DNA from: Palleronia sp. LCG004
Lineage (GTDB): Bacteria; Pseudomonadota; Alphaproteobacteria; Rhodobacterales; Rhodobacteraceae
Reading direction: 5' to 3'
Length of the DNA stretch: 64,000 nucleotides
Assembly: GCF_032931615.1 (NCBI RefSeq)
Contig: NZ_CP136761.1
Location: forward strand, 62,001-126,000
Part shown: in pieces, positions 45,154 through 54,168 of the stretch
Position numbering within the stretch: position 1 is the first letter of the stretch
Layout of the letters: each line of letters begins with the position of its first letter
Position numbers and translations under genes: made by a program
The notes under the pieces: model-generated
Database searches by the model: none
The model's input: the letters and a program-made list of their open reading frames with translations, nothing else
What the model was told of the DNA's origin: nothing

Positions 45154-45404
45154 TTCAACGTCCTTCATTCTCTATCTGTGGAGTGTCCGGGCATCCCTCG
45201 CGGTTGAGCTGAGGAAGGCAATGCTCGCGGTGAAAGGGTTCCGCAGAGATGCGGCTGAAATCTGGCAGGGGCCTAAAATTGAACCCGCCTGCCGCGTGTC
45301 GGATGAATAAATGGGCCGAAAATCGACGCGCGGATCGCTGGAGAGCGGGTCAAGTGGGGCGGGGAGGCTGGCCGGTCACCCGGGCATTGTCACGACGCCC
45401 GGAA

Positions 45405-45416
45405 ATGTCCATACAA
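45405..45416. promoter_or_regulatory. GntR (HutC-type) operator, site 1
   Basis: ATGTCCATACAA, 26 bp before the ATG of the isochorismatase-fold gene. Same 12-mer, inverted, as the site at 51857. Member of the repeated TGT-N4-ACA motif of this cluster. It also lies on the upstream side of the divergent RidA/PLP operon. Confidence 0.65.
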
Positions 45417-45441
45417 GGTTGGGCGGAGTGGAGAATCCCAA

Positions 45442-46068
45442 ATGATAACGGCCGAAAAGTCCTATGAAGATGTGTATGGACATAAGGTTGGTTTCGGCCT
45501 GCGGCCGGCAGTCATCCTGATCGATTTCGCGCATGCGTATTTCGATCCGGGCTGCCCTCTCTTCGCGGGAGTGGACGACGCCCTTGCCTCGGCCCTGAGA
45601 GTGAGGGAGGTCGCCCGGCAGGTCGGGGTTCCGATCGTGCTGACCGAGGTCTCCTATCCGGCGGGGGGCGTGGATGGGGGCCGCTTCTTCGAGAAGGCCA
45701 GACCGCTCGAGGCGTTCCTGCCCGGACGCGAGACGGCGCGCTTCGCGGACGGGCTTGTGCCGCAGCCGGGCGAGATCGTCGTGACCAAGCAATATCCGAG
45801 CGCGTTCTTCGGCACCTCGCTCGCCTCGACGCTGACCGCGCTGGGATGCGACAGCGTGCTGCTCACCGGTCTGACGACATCGGGTTGCGTCCGCGCCTCC
45901 TGCGTCGATGCGATGAGCCACGGATTCCGGACGCTGGTGGTGGAGGATGCCTGCGGCGACCGGCACGAGGACCCGCACCGGGCGAACCTGTTCGACATGA
46001 ACGCGAAATATGCGGATGTCATTCGCGAGGAGGCGGCGACCGAATATCTCCGGTCGCTCGTCTCATAG
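45442..46068 (+). CDS. isochorismatase-fold amidohydrolase (N-carbamoylsarcosine amidase-like)
   Basis: 208-aa cysteine hydrolase. Triad D28 (LIDFAHAYF), K116 (VVTKQYPSAFFGT) and C149 (TTSGCVRASC), with a conserved end DRHEDPHRANLFDMNAKYADV typical of N-carbamoylsarcosine/maleamate amidase relatives. Could play the RutB role (ureidoacrylate amidohydrolase) beside the RutA and RutE homologues of the cluster, though it is closer in look to N-carbamoylsarcosine amidases. One operator lies upstream and a second one inside codons 11-14. Confidence 0.85.
   Translation: MITAEKSYEDVYGHKVGFGLRPAVILIDFAHAYFDPGCPLFAGVDDALASALRVREVARQVGVPIVLTEVSYPAGGVDGGRFFEKARPLEAFLPGRETARFADGLVPQPGEIVVTKQYPSAFFGTSLASTLTALGCDSVLLTGLTTSGCVRASCVDAMSHGFRTLVVEDACGDRHEDPHRANLFDMNAKYADVIREEAATEYLRSLVS
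45473..45483. promoter_or_regulatory. GntR operator, site 2 (inside the coding region)
   Basis: TGTATGGACAT, the inverted form of the motif, within codons 11-14 of the amidohydrolase gene and 68 bp from site 1. Intragenic location would suit looping or a transcription roadblock. Because it encodes VYGH, a conserved-looking stretch, chance overlap is possible. Confidence 0.45.
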
Positions 46069-46069
46069 G

Positions 46070-46669
46070 TCAGGCCATGCGGCAGGCCGTCTCGAACGGC
46101 AGGCGCGGCAGGCGGTCGTAGACCTGGGCCGGGTCGCCATAGCCGAGATTGCAGAGGAAGTTCGCCTTCCAGCCGGTGTCCGACAGGAACGCGTCCTCGA
46201 CCTGTGCGGCATCGAAGCCCGACATCGGCCCGACATCCAGTCCGAGCGCGCGGGCGGCCAACATGAGGTAGCCGCCCATCAGCGTGCCGTTGCGGAACGC
46301 GGTCTCATAGGCGACCTGCTCGGAGCCGGTGAACCACGGGCGGGCATCGGTATGGGGAAAGAGTTCGGGCAGGTGATCGTAGAATTTCGGGTCGTAGGCC
46401 ACGATCACGCAGACCGGCGCGGTCATGGTCTTGTCGAGATTGCCGCCCGATAGGGTAGGGCGCAGTTTTTCCTTACCCTCCTCGGAGCGGACGAACACGA
46501 ACCGCCCCGGCGAGCAGTTCGCCGAAGTCGGTCCCATCTTCAGGATGTCCCAGAGATTGTGCAGAACATCGTCCGGGACAGGCCGGTCCTGCCAGCCGTT
46601 CTGGCTGCGGGCGTCGAGGAAGAGGCGGGAGAGTGTCTCTTCCGAGAGGTCTTGGTAGGTATCGGGCAT
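46070..46669 (-). CDS. rutE: RutE-type malonic semialdehyde reductase (nitroreductase fold)
   Basis: 199-aa FMN enzyme. The sequence [34 protein letters not shown] and [18 protein letters not shown] matches RutE/HadB closely. RutE reduces malonic semialdehyde to 3-hydroxypropionate at the end of the Rut uracil route. It is the last gene of the leftward ABC-amidase operon, 20 bp after the amidase, and converges with the amidohydrolase gene. With RutA at 54204 it supports a pyrimidine-like pathway. Confidence 0.88.
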   Translation of the reverse strand: MPDTYQDLSEETLSRLFLDARSQNGWQDRPVPDDVLHNLWDILKMGPTSANCSPGRFVFVRSEEGKEKLRPTLSGGNLDKTMTAPVCVIVAYDPKFYDHLPELFPHTDARPWFTGSEQVAYETAFRNGTLMGGYLMLAARALGLDVGPMSGFDAAQVEDAFLSDTGWKANFLCNLGYGDPAQVYDRLPRLPFETACRMA

Positions 46670-46689
46670 TGTGGTTCCTTGCCGGTCGT

Positions 46690-47985
46690 TCAGCTGAGGG
46701 CCGTGGCGGCCACGGGGCGTATTGCGGCGATCCGCTCAAGCGTTTCGGCGAAGGCCGCCACGCGCCCTTCGGCCCCGTGCGGGCCGACGATCTGCACCGA
46801 CAGGGGGCCTGCGGATGTCGCCGCGATCGGCAGCGACAGCGCGGGCAACCCCAGGATCGAGGCAGGACGCGTGAAGCATGTAAGCCCCGAAACCACGCGG
46901 TCCACGTCGGCCCCGCCACCGACATCGACGGCCGCGGCCGGGGGCGGCACGTCCACGAGGGTCGGCATCAGCATGAGGTCGGCCCGCGTGAAGTATTCGG
47001 CGGTACGCTCGCGGGCGAGGGCGCGGATCTGGCGTGCGCGGAGATATGCGGCCGCCGGTATCGCCGCCGCCTGGACCAGCCGTCCGCGCACCTGCGGCCC
47101 GTAGCTGTCGGGCGCGGCACGGAGCCTGTCGGCATGAACGGTGGCGGCCTCGGACATGGCGATGACGTTCGCCGGCTCGACGAGGCCGGCGAAGAGGTCG
47201 GCGGGCACCTCCGAGAGCGTGTGGCCGGCCGCCTCGGCGGCGCGGGCGAGATCGGTCAAGGCGGTCTGCATTCCGGGCGAGGCCCCGTCCATCATCAGCC
47301 CGACGCGGAGCGGGCGGCCATCCTCGGAAATGTCGCGTCCCATGACGAGCCCCAGCACGAGCCGGGCGCAGGCGACGGAGGCGGCGAGGGGGCCGATGCA
47401 ATCCTGCGTCCATGACAGCGGCATCGCATCGCGGTTCGAGACAGATCCCTGACCGGGCTTGAATCCGACCACGCCGTTGCAGGCGGCCGGGATGCGGATC
47501 GACCCGCCCGTATCCGACCCGAGCGCCGCCGGAACGAGGCCGGAGGCCACGGCGACACCCGACCCGCTGGAAGACCCGCCGGGGATCGCGCCCTCGACGG
47601 TGGGATTGCGGGGCAGGGGGTGGTGGGCGTTGTGCCCGGTGGGGCCCATCGCGAACTCGCTCATCCGGAGGCGGGCTATCTGGGTCTGGCCCGCGGCATC
47701 GAGACGGCGCAGCACGTCGCATGTCCGGGTGGCGATCCGTTCGGCGGAGGGATGCGCGCCCATGCCGACGGCCTCTCCGCGGCGGTCGAACATGTCCTTG
47801 TGGGCGAGGGGAATGCCCGCGAGAGGTCCGGTGCCGGTCGATCGGTGATCCTCGACGACGGCCGCCACGGCGGAATGGCCGGTGGCGCGACGTCGCGCCT
47901 CGGCCGCGAGTTCGGCGGCCGAGACCTCGCCCCGATCGAGACGGGATCGTAGGACGGAGACGGTATCGAGGGGGGGAAGGGTCAT
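46690..47985 (-). CDS. amidase-signature hydrolase 1
   Basis: 431 aa from ATG 47985. Catalytic triad: Lys near K63 (PLAHKDMFD), the serine-rich loop GGSSSGSG (residues 136-143), and nucleophile S162 in [10 protein letters not shown]. Such enzymes cleave amides, biurets or carbamoyl compounds. ATGA overlap with the 56-aa gene upstream suggests the two proteins work together, as with small subunits of GatCAB- or AtzE-type amidases. Cytosolic. Confidence 0.88.
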   Translation of the reverse strand: MTLPPLDTVSVLRSRLDRGEVSAAELAAEARRRATGHSAVAAVVEDHRSTGTGPLAGIPLAHKDMFDRRGEAVGMGAHPSAERIATRTCDVLRRLDAAGQTQIARLRMSEFAMGPTGHNAHHPLPRNPTVEGAIPGGSSSGSGVAVASGLVPAALGSDTGGSIRIPAACNGVVGFKPGQGSVSNRDAMPLSWTQDCIGPLAASVACARLVLGLVMGRDISEDGRPLRVGLMMDGASPGMQTALTDLARAAEAAGHTLSEVPADLFAGLVEPANVIAMSEAATVHADRLRAAPDSYGPQVRGRLVQAAAIPAAAYLRARQIRALARERTAEYFTRADLMLMPTLVDVPPPAAAVDVGGGADVDRVVSGLTCFTRPASILGLPALSLPIAATSAGPLSVQIVGPHGAEGRVAAFAETLERIAAIRPVAATALS

Positions 47986-48152
47986 GCGCTCGGGTCCTCG
48001 AAAGGGGGTGGGACGGCGAGGCCGTCCTCCGTTCGGATCAGCGGGTGGTTCCAGACCGCCTCGAGGCGTCGGAGCTGATCCTCGAAGATCGCCCGTTCCT
48101 CGGGCTTGGGCGGGCGGCCGAGCATCCAAGCCAGCGGGTCCATGCCGGTCAT
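47982..48152 (-). CDS. 56-aa conserved-context small protein of unknown function
   Basis: Begins MTGMDPLAWMLGRPPK and ends [10 protein letters not shown]. Linked by ATGA overlaps to the permease gene before it and to the amidase after it, which is strong evidence that it is translated. Mostly one charged helix (ERAIFEDQLRRLEAVW) and a Pro-rich tail. The size, position before an amidase and C-terminal Pro-Phe tail recall AtzG/GatC-like accessory subunits, but I see no firm homology. Confidence 0.75.
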   Translation of the reverse strand: MTGMDPLAWMLGRPPKPEERAIFEDQLRRLEAVWNHPLIRTEDGLAVPPPFEDPSA

Positions 48153-49147
48153 CCGAAGCTCTGGGGCGCGCGCCCGCGCACGAGTTGCGAGAGGGAGACC
48201 GCCACCACCAGCGCCCCGCCGTAGAAGAGGCTCTGAACGTAGGCATCCGCCCCGAGCATGGTGAGCCCGGTGATCCCGGTGATGAGGAAATAGACCGCGA
48301 GCAGCGTGCCCAGCGGGTTGAACCGCCCGGGATAGAGCGTGGTCGCACCGAGGAAGGCCGCCGCGAAGGCCGGCAGCAGAAGCGATGCCCCGGAATTCGG
48401 ATCGGCCGAGCCGGTCATCCCGGCATAGAGCACGCCCGCGAGCGCCGAGAGCGTCCCCGAGACGACGAAGGCGGATGTCCGGACGCGGTCCACCCGGACG
48501 CCGTTCAACCGCGCCACGTCACGTCCGCGCCCGGCAAAGAGGAGCTTGCGGCCCGTCACCGTGAATTCGAGGACCCACCACATGACAAGCGCCAGCGCGA
48601 GGCCGTAATAGAACGCCATCGGGATGCCGAAGAGCCGGTCGATCACCACCCGTTCGACCAGCGCCATGGAGACGCCGGAAATGGTGCGGCTGTTCGAGAT
48701 CGAGAGCGTCAGCCCGCCGAGGAAGGTGCCGACGCCGAGCGTCACGATGAGGGAATGGATCCGGAAGTAGAGAATGAAGAACGCGTTGATCGCCCCGACG
48801 ATCGCGCCCACCGCGAGGGCTATCAGGATCGATCCGACGATCGGCAGGCCCAGCTGGACGTTGGTGACGGCGATCAGCATGGACGAAAAGACGAGGACGT
48901 TCGCCGCCGAGAGGTCGAAATCCCCGGCGGTCAGGGGGACCAGGATGGCGAGCGCCAGCACGACCAGAACGGCCTGCGACCCGAACATCGAGCTGAAGGT
49001 CCGCCAGTTGAGGAACGTGTCGGGGATGGCGAGGGCGAAGGCGGCGACGAGGAGCGCCCATGCGCCCAGAAGGGCGAAACGCTCGATCTCGGTCTTCCAG
49101 GCGATCGAGCGCCCGGGCGGGGGGATCTCGGTGGACGAGGCGGTCAT
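48149..49147 (-). CDS. ABC transporter permease (ribose/autoinducer type)
   Basis: 332-aa multi-span permease. Landmarks LTAGDFDLSAANVLVFSSML and FLGATTLYPGRFNPLGTLLA correspond to the RbsC family. GGAGGTACC ribosome site. Overlaps the ATPase gene upstream by 4 bp. Confidence 0.9.
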   Translation of the reverse strand: MTASSTEIPPPGRSIAWKTEIERFALLGAWALLVAAFALAIPDTFLNWRTFSSMFGSQAVLVVLALAILVPLTAGDFDLSAANVLVFSSMLIAVTNVQLGLPIVGSILIALAVGAIVGAINAFFILYFRIHSLIVTLGVGTFLGGLTLSISNSRTISGVSMALVERVVIDRLFGIPMAFYYGLALALVMWWVLEFTVTGRKLLFAGRGRDVARLNGVRVDRVRTSAFVVSGTLSALAGVLYAGMTGSADPNSGASLLLPAFAAAFLGATTLYPGRFNPLGTLLAVYFLITGITGLTMLGADAYVQSLFYGGALVVAVSLSQLVRGRAPQSFG

Positions 49148-50733
49148 GCGGGTACCTCCGTTCGCGCATCGGGTTCGGGGGGAGCGAGGCTGGCCCGCGC
49201 GATCGCCTCCTTGGTCAGGGCGGGGCCGTCGAGGATCGCGTCGGGCCGTCCGCGTCTGAATACGATCACGCGGTCGCAGATCTGGGCAAGCTGTTCGTGG
49301 TCGGTGGACGAGACGAGGATCGCCATTCCGTCGCCCGCGGCGGCATCGAGCGCGGCGAAGATCTGCTGCCGTGCCCCGTAATCGACGCCCTGCGTCGGCT
49401 CGTCGAGGCAGAGAAGCTGCGGGGCTTCGGCCAGCCATTTTCCCAGCAGGACCTTCTGCTGGTTGCCGCCCGACAGGTTGCCCAGATTGGCCGCCGGGTT
49501 CGCCGGCCGCACGTCGTGGGTTGCGATCAGGTCCTCGGTCGCGCCGCGCATGGCGCCGGGGCTCAGCCGTCCGAACCGGCGCAGTCGCGGCAATGCGAGA
49601 AACGTCGCGTTCTCAGTGACCGACAACGACCCGATACCGGCCTGCCCCATCCGGTCGCCGGGCAGGAGACCGATGCCGGCCGCTTGCGCCGAGGCGGGCT
49701 GCAACCGGGCGATATCGTGGGTGCGACCGTTCAGCGTCAGCCGTCCGCGGCCGGGCGTTGCGCCGAACAGCAGGTAGGGAATATCGGCGAAACCCGATCC
49801 GATCAGTCCGGTGACGCCGACGATCTCGCCCGGACGGATGGCGGCGTCGAAACGCGCGCAGCGGCCGCCCGTCAATCCGTCGATCCGCAGGACCTTTTGC
49901 CCGGAGGGCCTGCGGGGCGCGCGGGCATAGGCCGCGATCGAGCGGCCGACGATGGTGTCGAGAATCTTCTGGCGGGAGGTCTCGTCCGTGCGCATCACGG
50001 CGGTCAGTCGTCCATCCCGCATGATCGCCACGCGGTCGGTTATGTCGAGCACCTCGTCGATATCGTGCGTGACGATGATGACCGACGCGCCGGTCTTGCG
50101 GATCCGGCGCAGGAGACCGAACAGCCTTTCCACGTCATCGACGGAAAGGAACGGCGTCGGTTCGTCCAGGACCAGGATCCCCTCGCCGCCGCGGCCCGCA
50201 TCGGACCGGCGAAGCTCGGCCACGGCCCGCACGATTGCGACGTAGGCCCGTTCGACGGGCGAGAGGCTGGCGACATCGGCCATCGGGTCGATCGACAGGC
50301 CGAATTCGTCCATCAGGCGGGCGATCCTCGCCCGCTCCGTCCGCCAGCGGATGCCGTAGGGGCGTCGGCTCTCGTCCGAGACGATCATGTTGTCGGCGAC
50401 CGACAGTGACGGGATCAGCGCAAGGTGCTGGTGAACGAAGGCCACGCCCATCCTGCGGATGCGGGCGGGGTCCAGAGGCAGAGGGAGATCCTCGCCCCAC
50501 AGGCGGACGAGCGATCCGGCATTCGGGGAATTGAACCCGGCGAGGACCTTGATGAGCGTGGATTTTCCGGACCCGTTCGCGCCCAGAAGGCCAAGGATCT
50601 CTCCCCTTCGCAAACCGAGCGAGACGTCCTTGAGCACGTCCACGGACCCGAAGGACATCCGGATGTTGCGCATTCGCAGGATATCCGCATCGTGAGGGGG
50701 AACGACGGGCGGGGCGAGATCGACCACCGTCAT
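49144..50733 (-). CDS. ABC transporter ATPase, two fused domains (RbsA type)
   Basis: 529 aa from ATG 50733; the open frame upstream to 50949 overlaps the binding-protein gene and is a shadow. First domain Walker A GANGSGKST, with an unusual signature SLSPVERAYVAIVRAV and LVLDEPTPFL; second domain has GLIGSGFAD in place of Walker A, then LSGGNQQKVLLGKWL and CLDEPTQGVD. Starts 4 bp after the binding-protein stop. Confidence 0.9.
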   Translation of the reverse strand: MTVVDLAPPVVPPHDADILRMRNIRMSFGSVDVLKDVSLGLRRGEILGLLGANGSGKSTLIKVLAGFNSPNAGSLVRLWGEDLPLPLDPARIRRMGVAFVHQHLALIPSLSVADNMIVSDESRRPYGIRWRTERARIARLMDEFGLSIDPMADVASLSPVERAYVAIVRAVAELRRSDAGRGGEGILVLDEPTPFLSVDDVERLFGLLRRIRKTGASVIIVTHDIDEVLDITDRVAIMRDGRLTAVMRTDETSRQKILDTIVGRSIAAYARAPRRPSGQKVLRIDGLTGGRCARFDAAIRPGEIVGVTGLIGSGFADIPYLLFGATPGRGRLTLNGRTHDIARLQPASAQAAGIGLLPGDRMGQAGIGSLSVTENATFLALPRLRRFGRLSPGAMRGATEDLIATHDVRPANPAANLGNLSGGNQQKVLLGKWLAEAPQLLCLDEPTQGVDYGARQQIFAALDAAAGDGMAILVSSTDHEQLAQICDRVIVFRRGRPDAILDGPALTKEAIARASLAPPEPDARTEVPA

Positions 50734-50737
50734 CCGT

Positions 50738-51820
50738 TCAGTCCAGCATCCACAGGCGGCGGAACCCGTCGATATGGGCGTCGCCGTAACCGCTGTCGAA
50801 ATCGGCGGGAATGCCGGCCGTCTCGATGTTCGTCTCGTCGAAGACGAGAAGCGGAATGCCCAGCGTTTCGGGAACGTCCATGTCGCAGAGCAGCCGCATC
50901 TGGGCGTCGATGGCCGCATAGCCCGCCCAGCCGAGGCTTTCGCCGACATCCATCTCGACCGTCCCCTCGCGCACCATGTCGAGGACGAAGGGCGTGCCGT
51001 TGAAGCTTGCCACCGGCACGTCCGCTGCGGCGATCCGCAGAGCGGGCGTCACGAACTGGGTCATGCTGTCGTAGATCGGCAGGATGTAATTGATGCCGGG
51101 ATTGGCCAGCAGGGCCGACTGGACGCCGGGCGTGATGCGGGTGGCCCATTCCGCCAGCGGAACATTGAGGTATTGCTGTCCGCAATCGGGGCAATATTCG
51201 GCGAGCTGGGTCTGGATGGCCTCGACGAACGGGATCGACGGCAACACGTCGTCCGATCCGATGATCAGGACGTCGGGCGCACCGTCGGTCTGTACATAGG
51301 CCCAGGCCGCGAGAAGCCTGCCGACATCCGAGAACGGGACCTTGGCGGAGGCATCGACGTAATCCTCCTGGGTTTGCGTGTCGTCGTAGAGATGCGTCGT
51401 GCTGACCTTGAGCCCGGCCGCGCGCGCCTCCATGAGCTGGGGTGCGATGACGGCGGGATTGAGGCCGCCTGCGACATCCACGAGGTCGTAGCCCTGGGAG
51501 ACGGCCTGGTTCACGCCCTGGATCCACGCATCCGACCCGCCCTGGTTCTCCCATAGGGTGAATTCGAACCCGACCTCGTCGGCGGCGCGCGACATCGCAT
51601 CCGAAAGGGCAACCATGAACGGGATCGTCATGGAGACCGGCACCGAGAAGATGCGCTTGTCCGCCATGCAGGCCCGGGCGTCGAAGGGCTCTCCCATCGC
51701 CTCGAATTGCGGGATCTGGCGGTGTCGTTCGACGAGCGCTTGCGCGTCGGACATCGCGTCGGCGGACGCGATGCCGGGCAAGAGGATCGTGGCGGCGGTC
51801 AGGAGACGAGGGAATGTCAT
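50738..51820 (-). CDS. ABC transporter binding protein (type 1 periplasmic, RbsB/TorT-like)
   Basis: 360-aa periplasmic protein from ATG 51820 with signal sequence ending PGIASADA. Sequence VSMTIPFMVALSDAMSRAADE and YDLVDVAGGLNPAVIAP fits the sugar/nucleoside-type group; it carries a Cys pair (YCPDCGQQY). First gene of the leftward operon binding protein-ATPase-permease-56 aa-amidase-rutE. The context suggests a nitrogenous ligand such as a pyrimidine, nucleoside or ureide. Confidence 0.87.
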   Translation of the reverse strand: MTFPRLLTAATILLPGIASADAMSDAQALVERHRQIPQFEAMGEPFDARACMADKRIFSVPVSMTIPFMVALSDAMSRAADEVGFEFTLWENQGGSDAWIQGVNQAVSQGYDLVDVAGGLNPAVIAPQLMEARAAGLKVSTTHLYDDTQTQEDYVDASAKVPFSDVGRLLAAWAYVQTDGAPDVLIIGSDDVLPSIPFVEAIQTQLAEYCPDCGQQYLNVPLAEWATRITPGVQSALLANPGINYILPIYDSMTQFVTPALRIAAADVPVASFNGTPFVLDMVREGTVEMDVGESLGWAGYAAIDAQMRLLCDMDVPETLGIPLLVFDETNIETAGIPADFDSGYGDAHIDGFRRLWMLD

Positions 51821-51856
51821 GGCGAGGTTCCTTCCGAAAAGTCCCTGACCACGAGT

Positions 51857-51868
51857 TTGTATGGACAT
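51857..51868. promoter_or_regulatory. GntR operator, site 3
   Basis: TTGTATGGACAT, 37 bp upstream of the binding-protein ATG. A -10-like GATACT overlaps its upstream edge on the minus strand, so binding would block the promoter. Confidence 0.65.
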
Positions 51869-51965
51869 AGTATCCGAGATAAGATCCGTTTCGAATTACC
51901 GACGGGTGATGCCCCCAAACGACGATTATTTGCGCAGATCGGACGGCGAATGCTCAATCAATGCA

Positions 51966-51977
51966 ATGATCGGACAT
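51966..51977. promoter_or_regulatory. weak GntR operator-like site
   Basis: ATGATCGGACAT, one mismatch in the TGT-N4-ACA core, 109 bp from site 3 and just outside the MFS stop codon. Included because every other regulated gap holds two sites. Confidence 0.3.
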
Positions 51978-51978
51978 T

Positions 51979-53202
51979 TCAGGTGCGTGTCGCCTGTTTC
52001 CAGCCGAGGATTCCGCCCAGCAGGCCCGCGCTCGCGAAGATCGCGAAACATGCGGGATAGCTTCCGACCGAGCTGAACGTCAGTGCGAAGATCGAGGGGC
52101 CGAGAATGGCGCCTATGAAGGTGTAGGCCAGGATCGCACCCGTCACCGCGCCGATCTCACCCTCGGGCGCGCTGCGGGCGATGGCCGACAGGAACACCCC
52201 GTTCCAGCCGGTCGCGCAGGCCCCGAGGGCGATCATCGTCGGGACCAGGACGACGACCGGGAGGATCGGCTGCCACCATAGCGCCAGCGACAGGGCCGCC
52301 CCGCCGAAGCCGAGTGCGGAGAGAACCCGGAATATCCCGACCTTGTCGGCGGCCAGACCCCACCCGACGCGTCCAATCGCGCCCGCGACCTGCAGGACCG
52401 CGCCCGCCAGACCGGCCTGCGGAACGCTCCACCCGATCTCGACCAGCGACACCACCGCGAATGCCGTGACGGTCAGCTGCATGGCCGAGTAGAGACAGCC
52501 GAGCGCGGCCAGGGTCCGCAAAGCCGGATCCACGAAGATCCGGCGCTGTTCGGTGAGCATGCGGGCGAGCACCCCCGATCCGCGGACGCGCTTGCGCCCG
52601 AGATCGGGGGTTCGGCCCATCGGCAGGAGAAGCAGGGCCAGGGGGAGAGCCATCAGGGACAGGAGGGCGGGGGCCCAGCCCCCGGTCATCTCGGCGACGA
52701 TTGGAAGGCCCGCGCTGGCCAGCATCGCACCCAGCGGCACCCCGGCCTGCTTGAGCGAGAAGACGAGGCTGCGGTTGCGCGCGGTCACGACGCCCTGAAG
52801 GATCTCCGACGAGGCGGGATTGTTGATCCCGTATGCGAGGCCGAGGAGGACGGAGCCCACCACCATCGCCACCGGCACCGCGCTGACCAGAAGCGCAAGA
52901 CCCGCAAGGATCAGGGCGAGCTCGGCCGAGATGATCCGCCCCGCGCTCCACCGCGCCGTAAGGCTTCCCGCCCCGAGGGAGGCGAAGAGCCCGGCGAAGT
53001 AGATGAAGCTGACCTGATATCCGATCCAGTGCGCCCCGACGCCGAGTGTCTGCGACGCGTCGGGTGCCAGCGCGGTCAGGCCGAGGATCGACGAGGTCGC
53101 GGCGATCTGCACCAGCAACATCCGGATAAGGACGTTCCACGTGCGCGGGCGGGCGACCCCGCCGGCTGGCATTGCCGCGTCTGGAAAATTATGTTCGGAC
53201 AA
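51979..53202 (-). CDS. MFS transporter of the GntR-regulated cluster
   Basis: 407-aa, 12-span major facilitator (cyanate/nitrate-like CynX/NarK feel: LVFSLKQAGVPLGAML, GPSIFALTF). Start is probably TTG 53202, which has AAGGA 7 nt upstream; ATG 53172 is the alternative and lacks a ribosome site. The TTG start codon is part of operator site 4. Divergent from the GntR gene and flanked by the RutA and ABC operons, so it likely carries a related substrate. Confidence 0.83.
   Translation of the reverse strand: MSEHNFPDAAMPAGGVARPRTWNVLIRMLLVQIAATSSILGLTALAPDASQTLGVGAHWIGYQVSFIYFAGLFASLGAGSLTARWSAGRIISAELALILAGLALLVSAVPVAMVVGSVLLGLAYGINNPASSEILQGVVTARNRSLVFSLKQAGVPLGAMLASAGLPIVAEMTGGWAPALLSLMALPLALLLLPMGRTPDLGRKRVRGSGVLARMLTEQRRIFVDPALRTLAALGCLYSAMQLTVTAFAVVSLVEIGWSVPQAGLAGAVLQVAGAIGRVGWGLAADKVGIFRVLSALGFGGAALSLALWWQPILPVVVLVPTMIALGACATGWNGVFLSAIARSAPEGEIGAVTGAILAYTFIGAILGPSIFALTFSSVGSYPACFAIFASAGLLGGILGWKQATRT
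53191..53202. promoter_or_regulatory. GntR operator, site 4 (covers the MFS start codon)
   Basis: ATGTTCGGACAA on the plus strand; the minus strand reads TTGTCCGAACAT, the first four codons of the MFS gene. Spaced 52 bp from site 5. Confidence 0.65.
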
Positions 53203-53242
53203 GAGGGGGTCCTTCAGAGGTTTGCCCGTCGAACTAGACTTT

Positions 53243-53254
53243 ATGTACGGACAA
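53243..53254. promoter_or_regulatory. GntR operator, site 5 (autoregulatory)
   Basis: ATGTACGGACAA, 22 bp before the GTG start of the GntR gene. The ATG inside this site is in frame with the regulator, but it is operator rather than start. Confidence 0.65.
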
Positions 53255-53275
53255 CCTTCAAGGGAGGACGGTCGA

Positions 53276-54043
53276 GTGACCCGCCAGGCCGACAGATCGG
53301 TGCCGCTTTACCTGCAGATCGCGCACAAGCTCGAGCGGCGCATTCACGACGGAACCTATCCGGTCGGATCCCTGCTGCCCACGGAAAGCGATCTCTGCTC
53401 CGCGTTCGAGGTCTCGCGGCACACCATCCGGCAAGCGATCGAGCAGCTCAAGCGAACCGGCGTGCTGTCGGCGCGCAAGGGCGTCGGGACGCGTGTCGAG
53501 TCGCGTGGCGCGGATTGGCGCAACCGGTTCCGGAGCCATTACCGGCACGATCTTTTCGATTTCTCGCAGGAATCCGAGCTGCGCATCGACCGGTCGGGCG
53601 ATGTCGTCCTGAGCGCGGCGCAGGCCCGGGAAATGGGCACGAGCAGCGGGAAGTCGTTCTTCTATGCCGCAGGGCCGAGATATTTCGCGGGGGAATCGGA
53701 GCCGTTCTGCTGGAACGAGGTGTTCCTCGACGAAAGCGTCGCCGAGATCCTCCGCGGGATTGACGTGTTGCGACAGGCGCTGTTCGAGATGGTCGAACGC
53801 TATACCGGCGAGCGGATCGCCTCGATCCAGCAGGACATCATGCCCGTCACGATTGACGAGGAGAAATGCCGCCTGCTGGGCGTCGAGCCGGGCGCGCTGG
53901 CCCTGCGAATGACGCGGAGATATCTGTCTTCGGGCGGGCGGCTTCTGGAATATGCGGTACAGACATTGCCGGCCGACCGATTCAGGTACCGCACCATCCT
54001 GTCGTCCGGACAACCGGATCGGAGCGATGCCGATGGGTCGTGA
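53276..54043 (+). CDS. GntR-family regulator, HutC/UTRA subfamily
   Basis: 255 aa from GTG 53276, chosen because AGGGAGG lies 8-9 nt upstream. Winged helix at about residues 12-75 (LYLQIAHKLERRIHDGTYPVG, SLLPTESDLCSAFEVSRHTI), then a UTRA ligand domain (FFYAAGPRYFAGESEPFCWNE, ending FRYRTILSSG). HutC-type regulators often bind TGT/ACA inverted repeats, matching the seven sites in this cluster. Expected to repress the importer, MFS, rutA-amidase and amidohydrolase operons and itself, with a pathway intermediate as inducer. Confidence 0.9.
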   Translation: MTRQADRSVPLYLQIAHKLERRIHDGTYPVGSLLPTESDLCSAFEVSRHTIRQAIEQLKRTGVLSARKGVGTRVESRGADWRNRFRSHYRHDLFDFSQESELRIDRSGDVVLSAAQAREMGTSSGKSFFYAAGPRYFAGESEPFCWNEVFLDESVAEILRGIDVLRQALFEMVERYTGERIASIQQDIMPVTIDEEKCRLLGVEPGALALRMTRRYLSSGGRLLEYAVQTLPADRFRYRTILSSGQPDRSDADGS

Positions 54044-54112
54044 CCTGCCGAAAGACACGGCAGAGAGGTGATCCGGCCGCTCAAAAGCAGGGCAAGCCTT
54101 CCGCATCGACGT

Positions 54113-54124
54113 ATGTTCGGACAA
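54113..54124. promoter_or_regulatory. GntR operator, site 6
   Basis: ATGTTCGGACAA, identical to site 4, in the 160-bp gap upstream of rutA and 80 bp before its start. Confidence 0.65.
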
Positions 54125-54168
54125 TAATCGGAAACACATCTTTTCAAGCGCCGACACGCCGGGGTCAC

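Noticed and set aside
50734..50949. Extended N-terminus of the RbsA-type ATPase
   Set aside because: It overlaps the binding-protein gene in another frame; the ABC domain begins normally after ATG 50733.
53243..53275. ATG 53243 as start of the GntR regulator
   Set aside because: It lies inside the repeated operator motif and lacks a ribosome site; GTG 53276 has AGGGAGG upstream.
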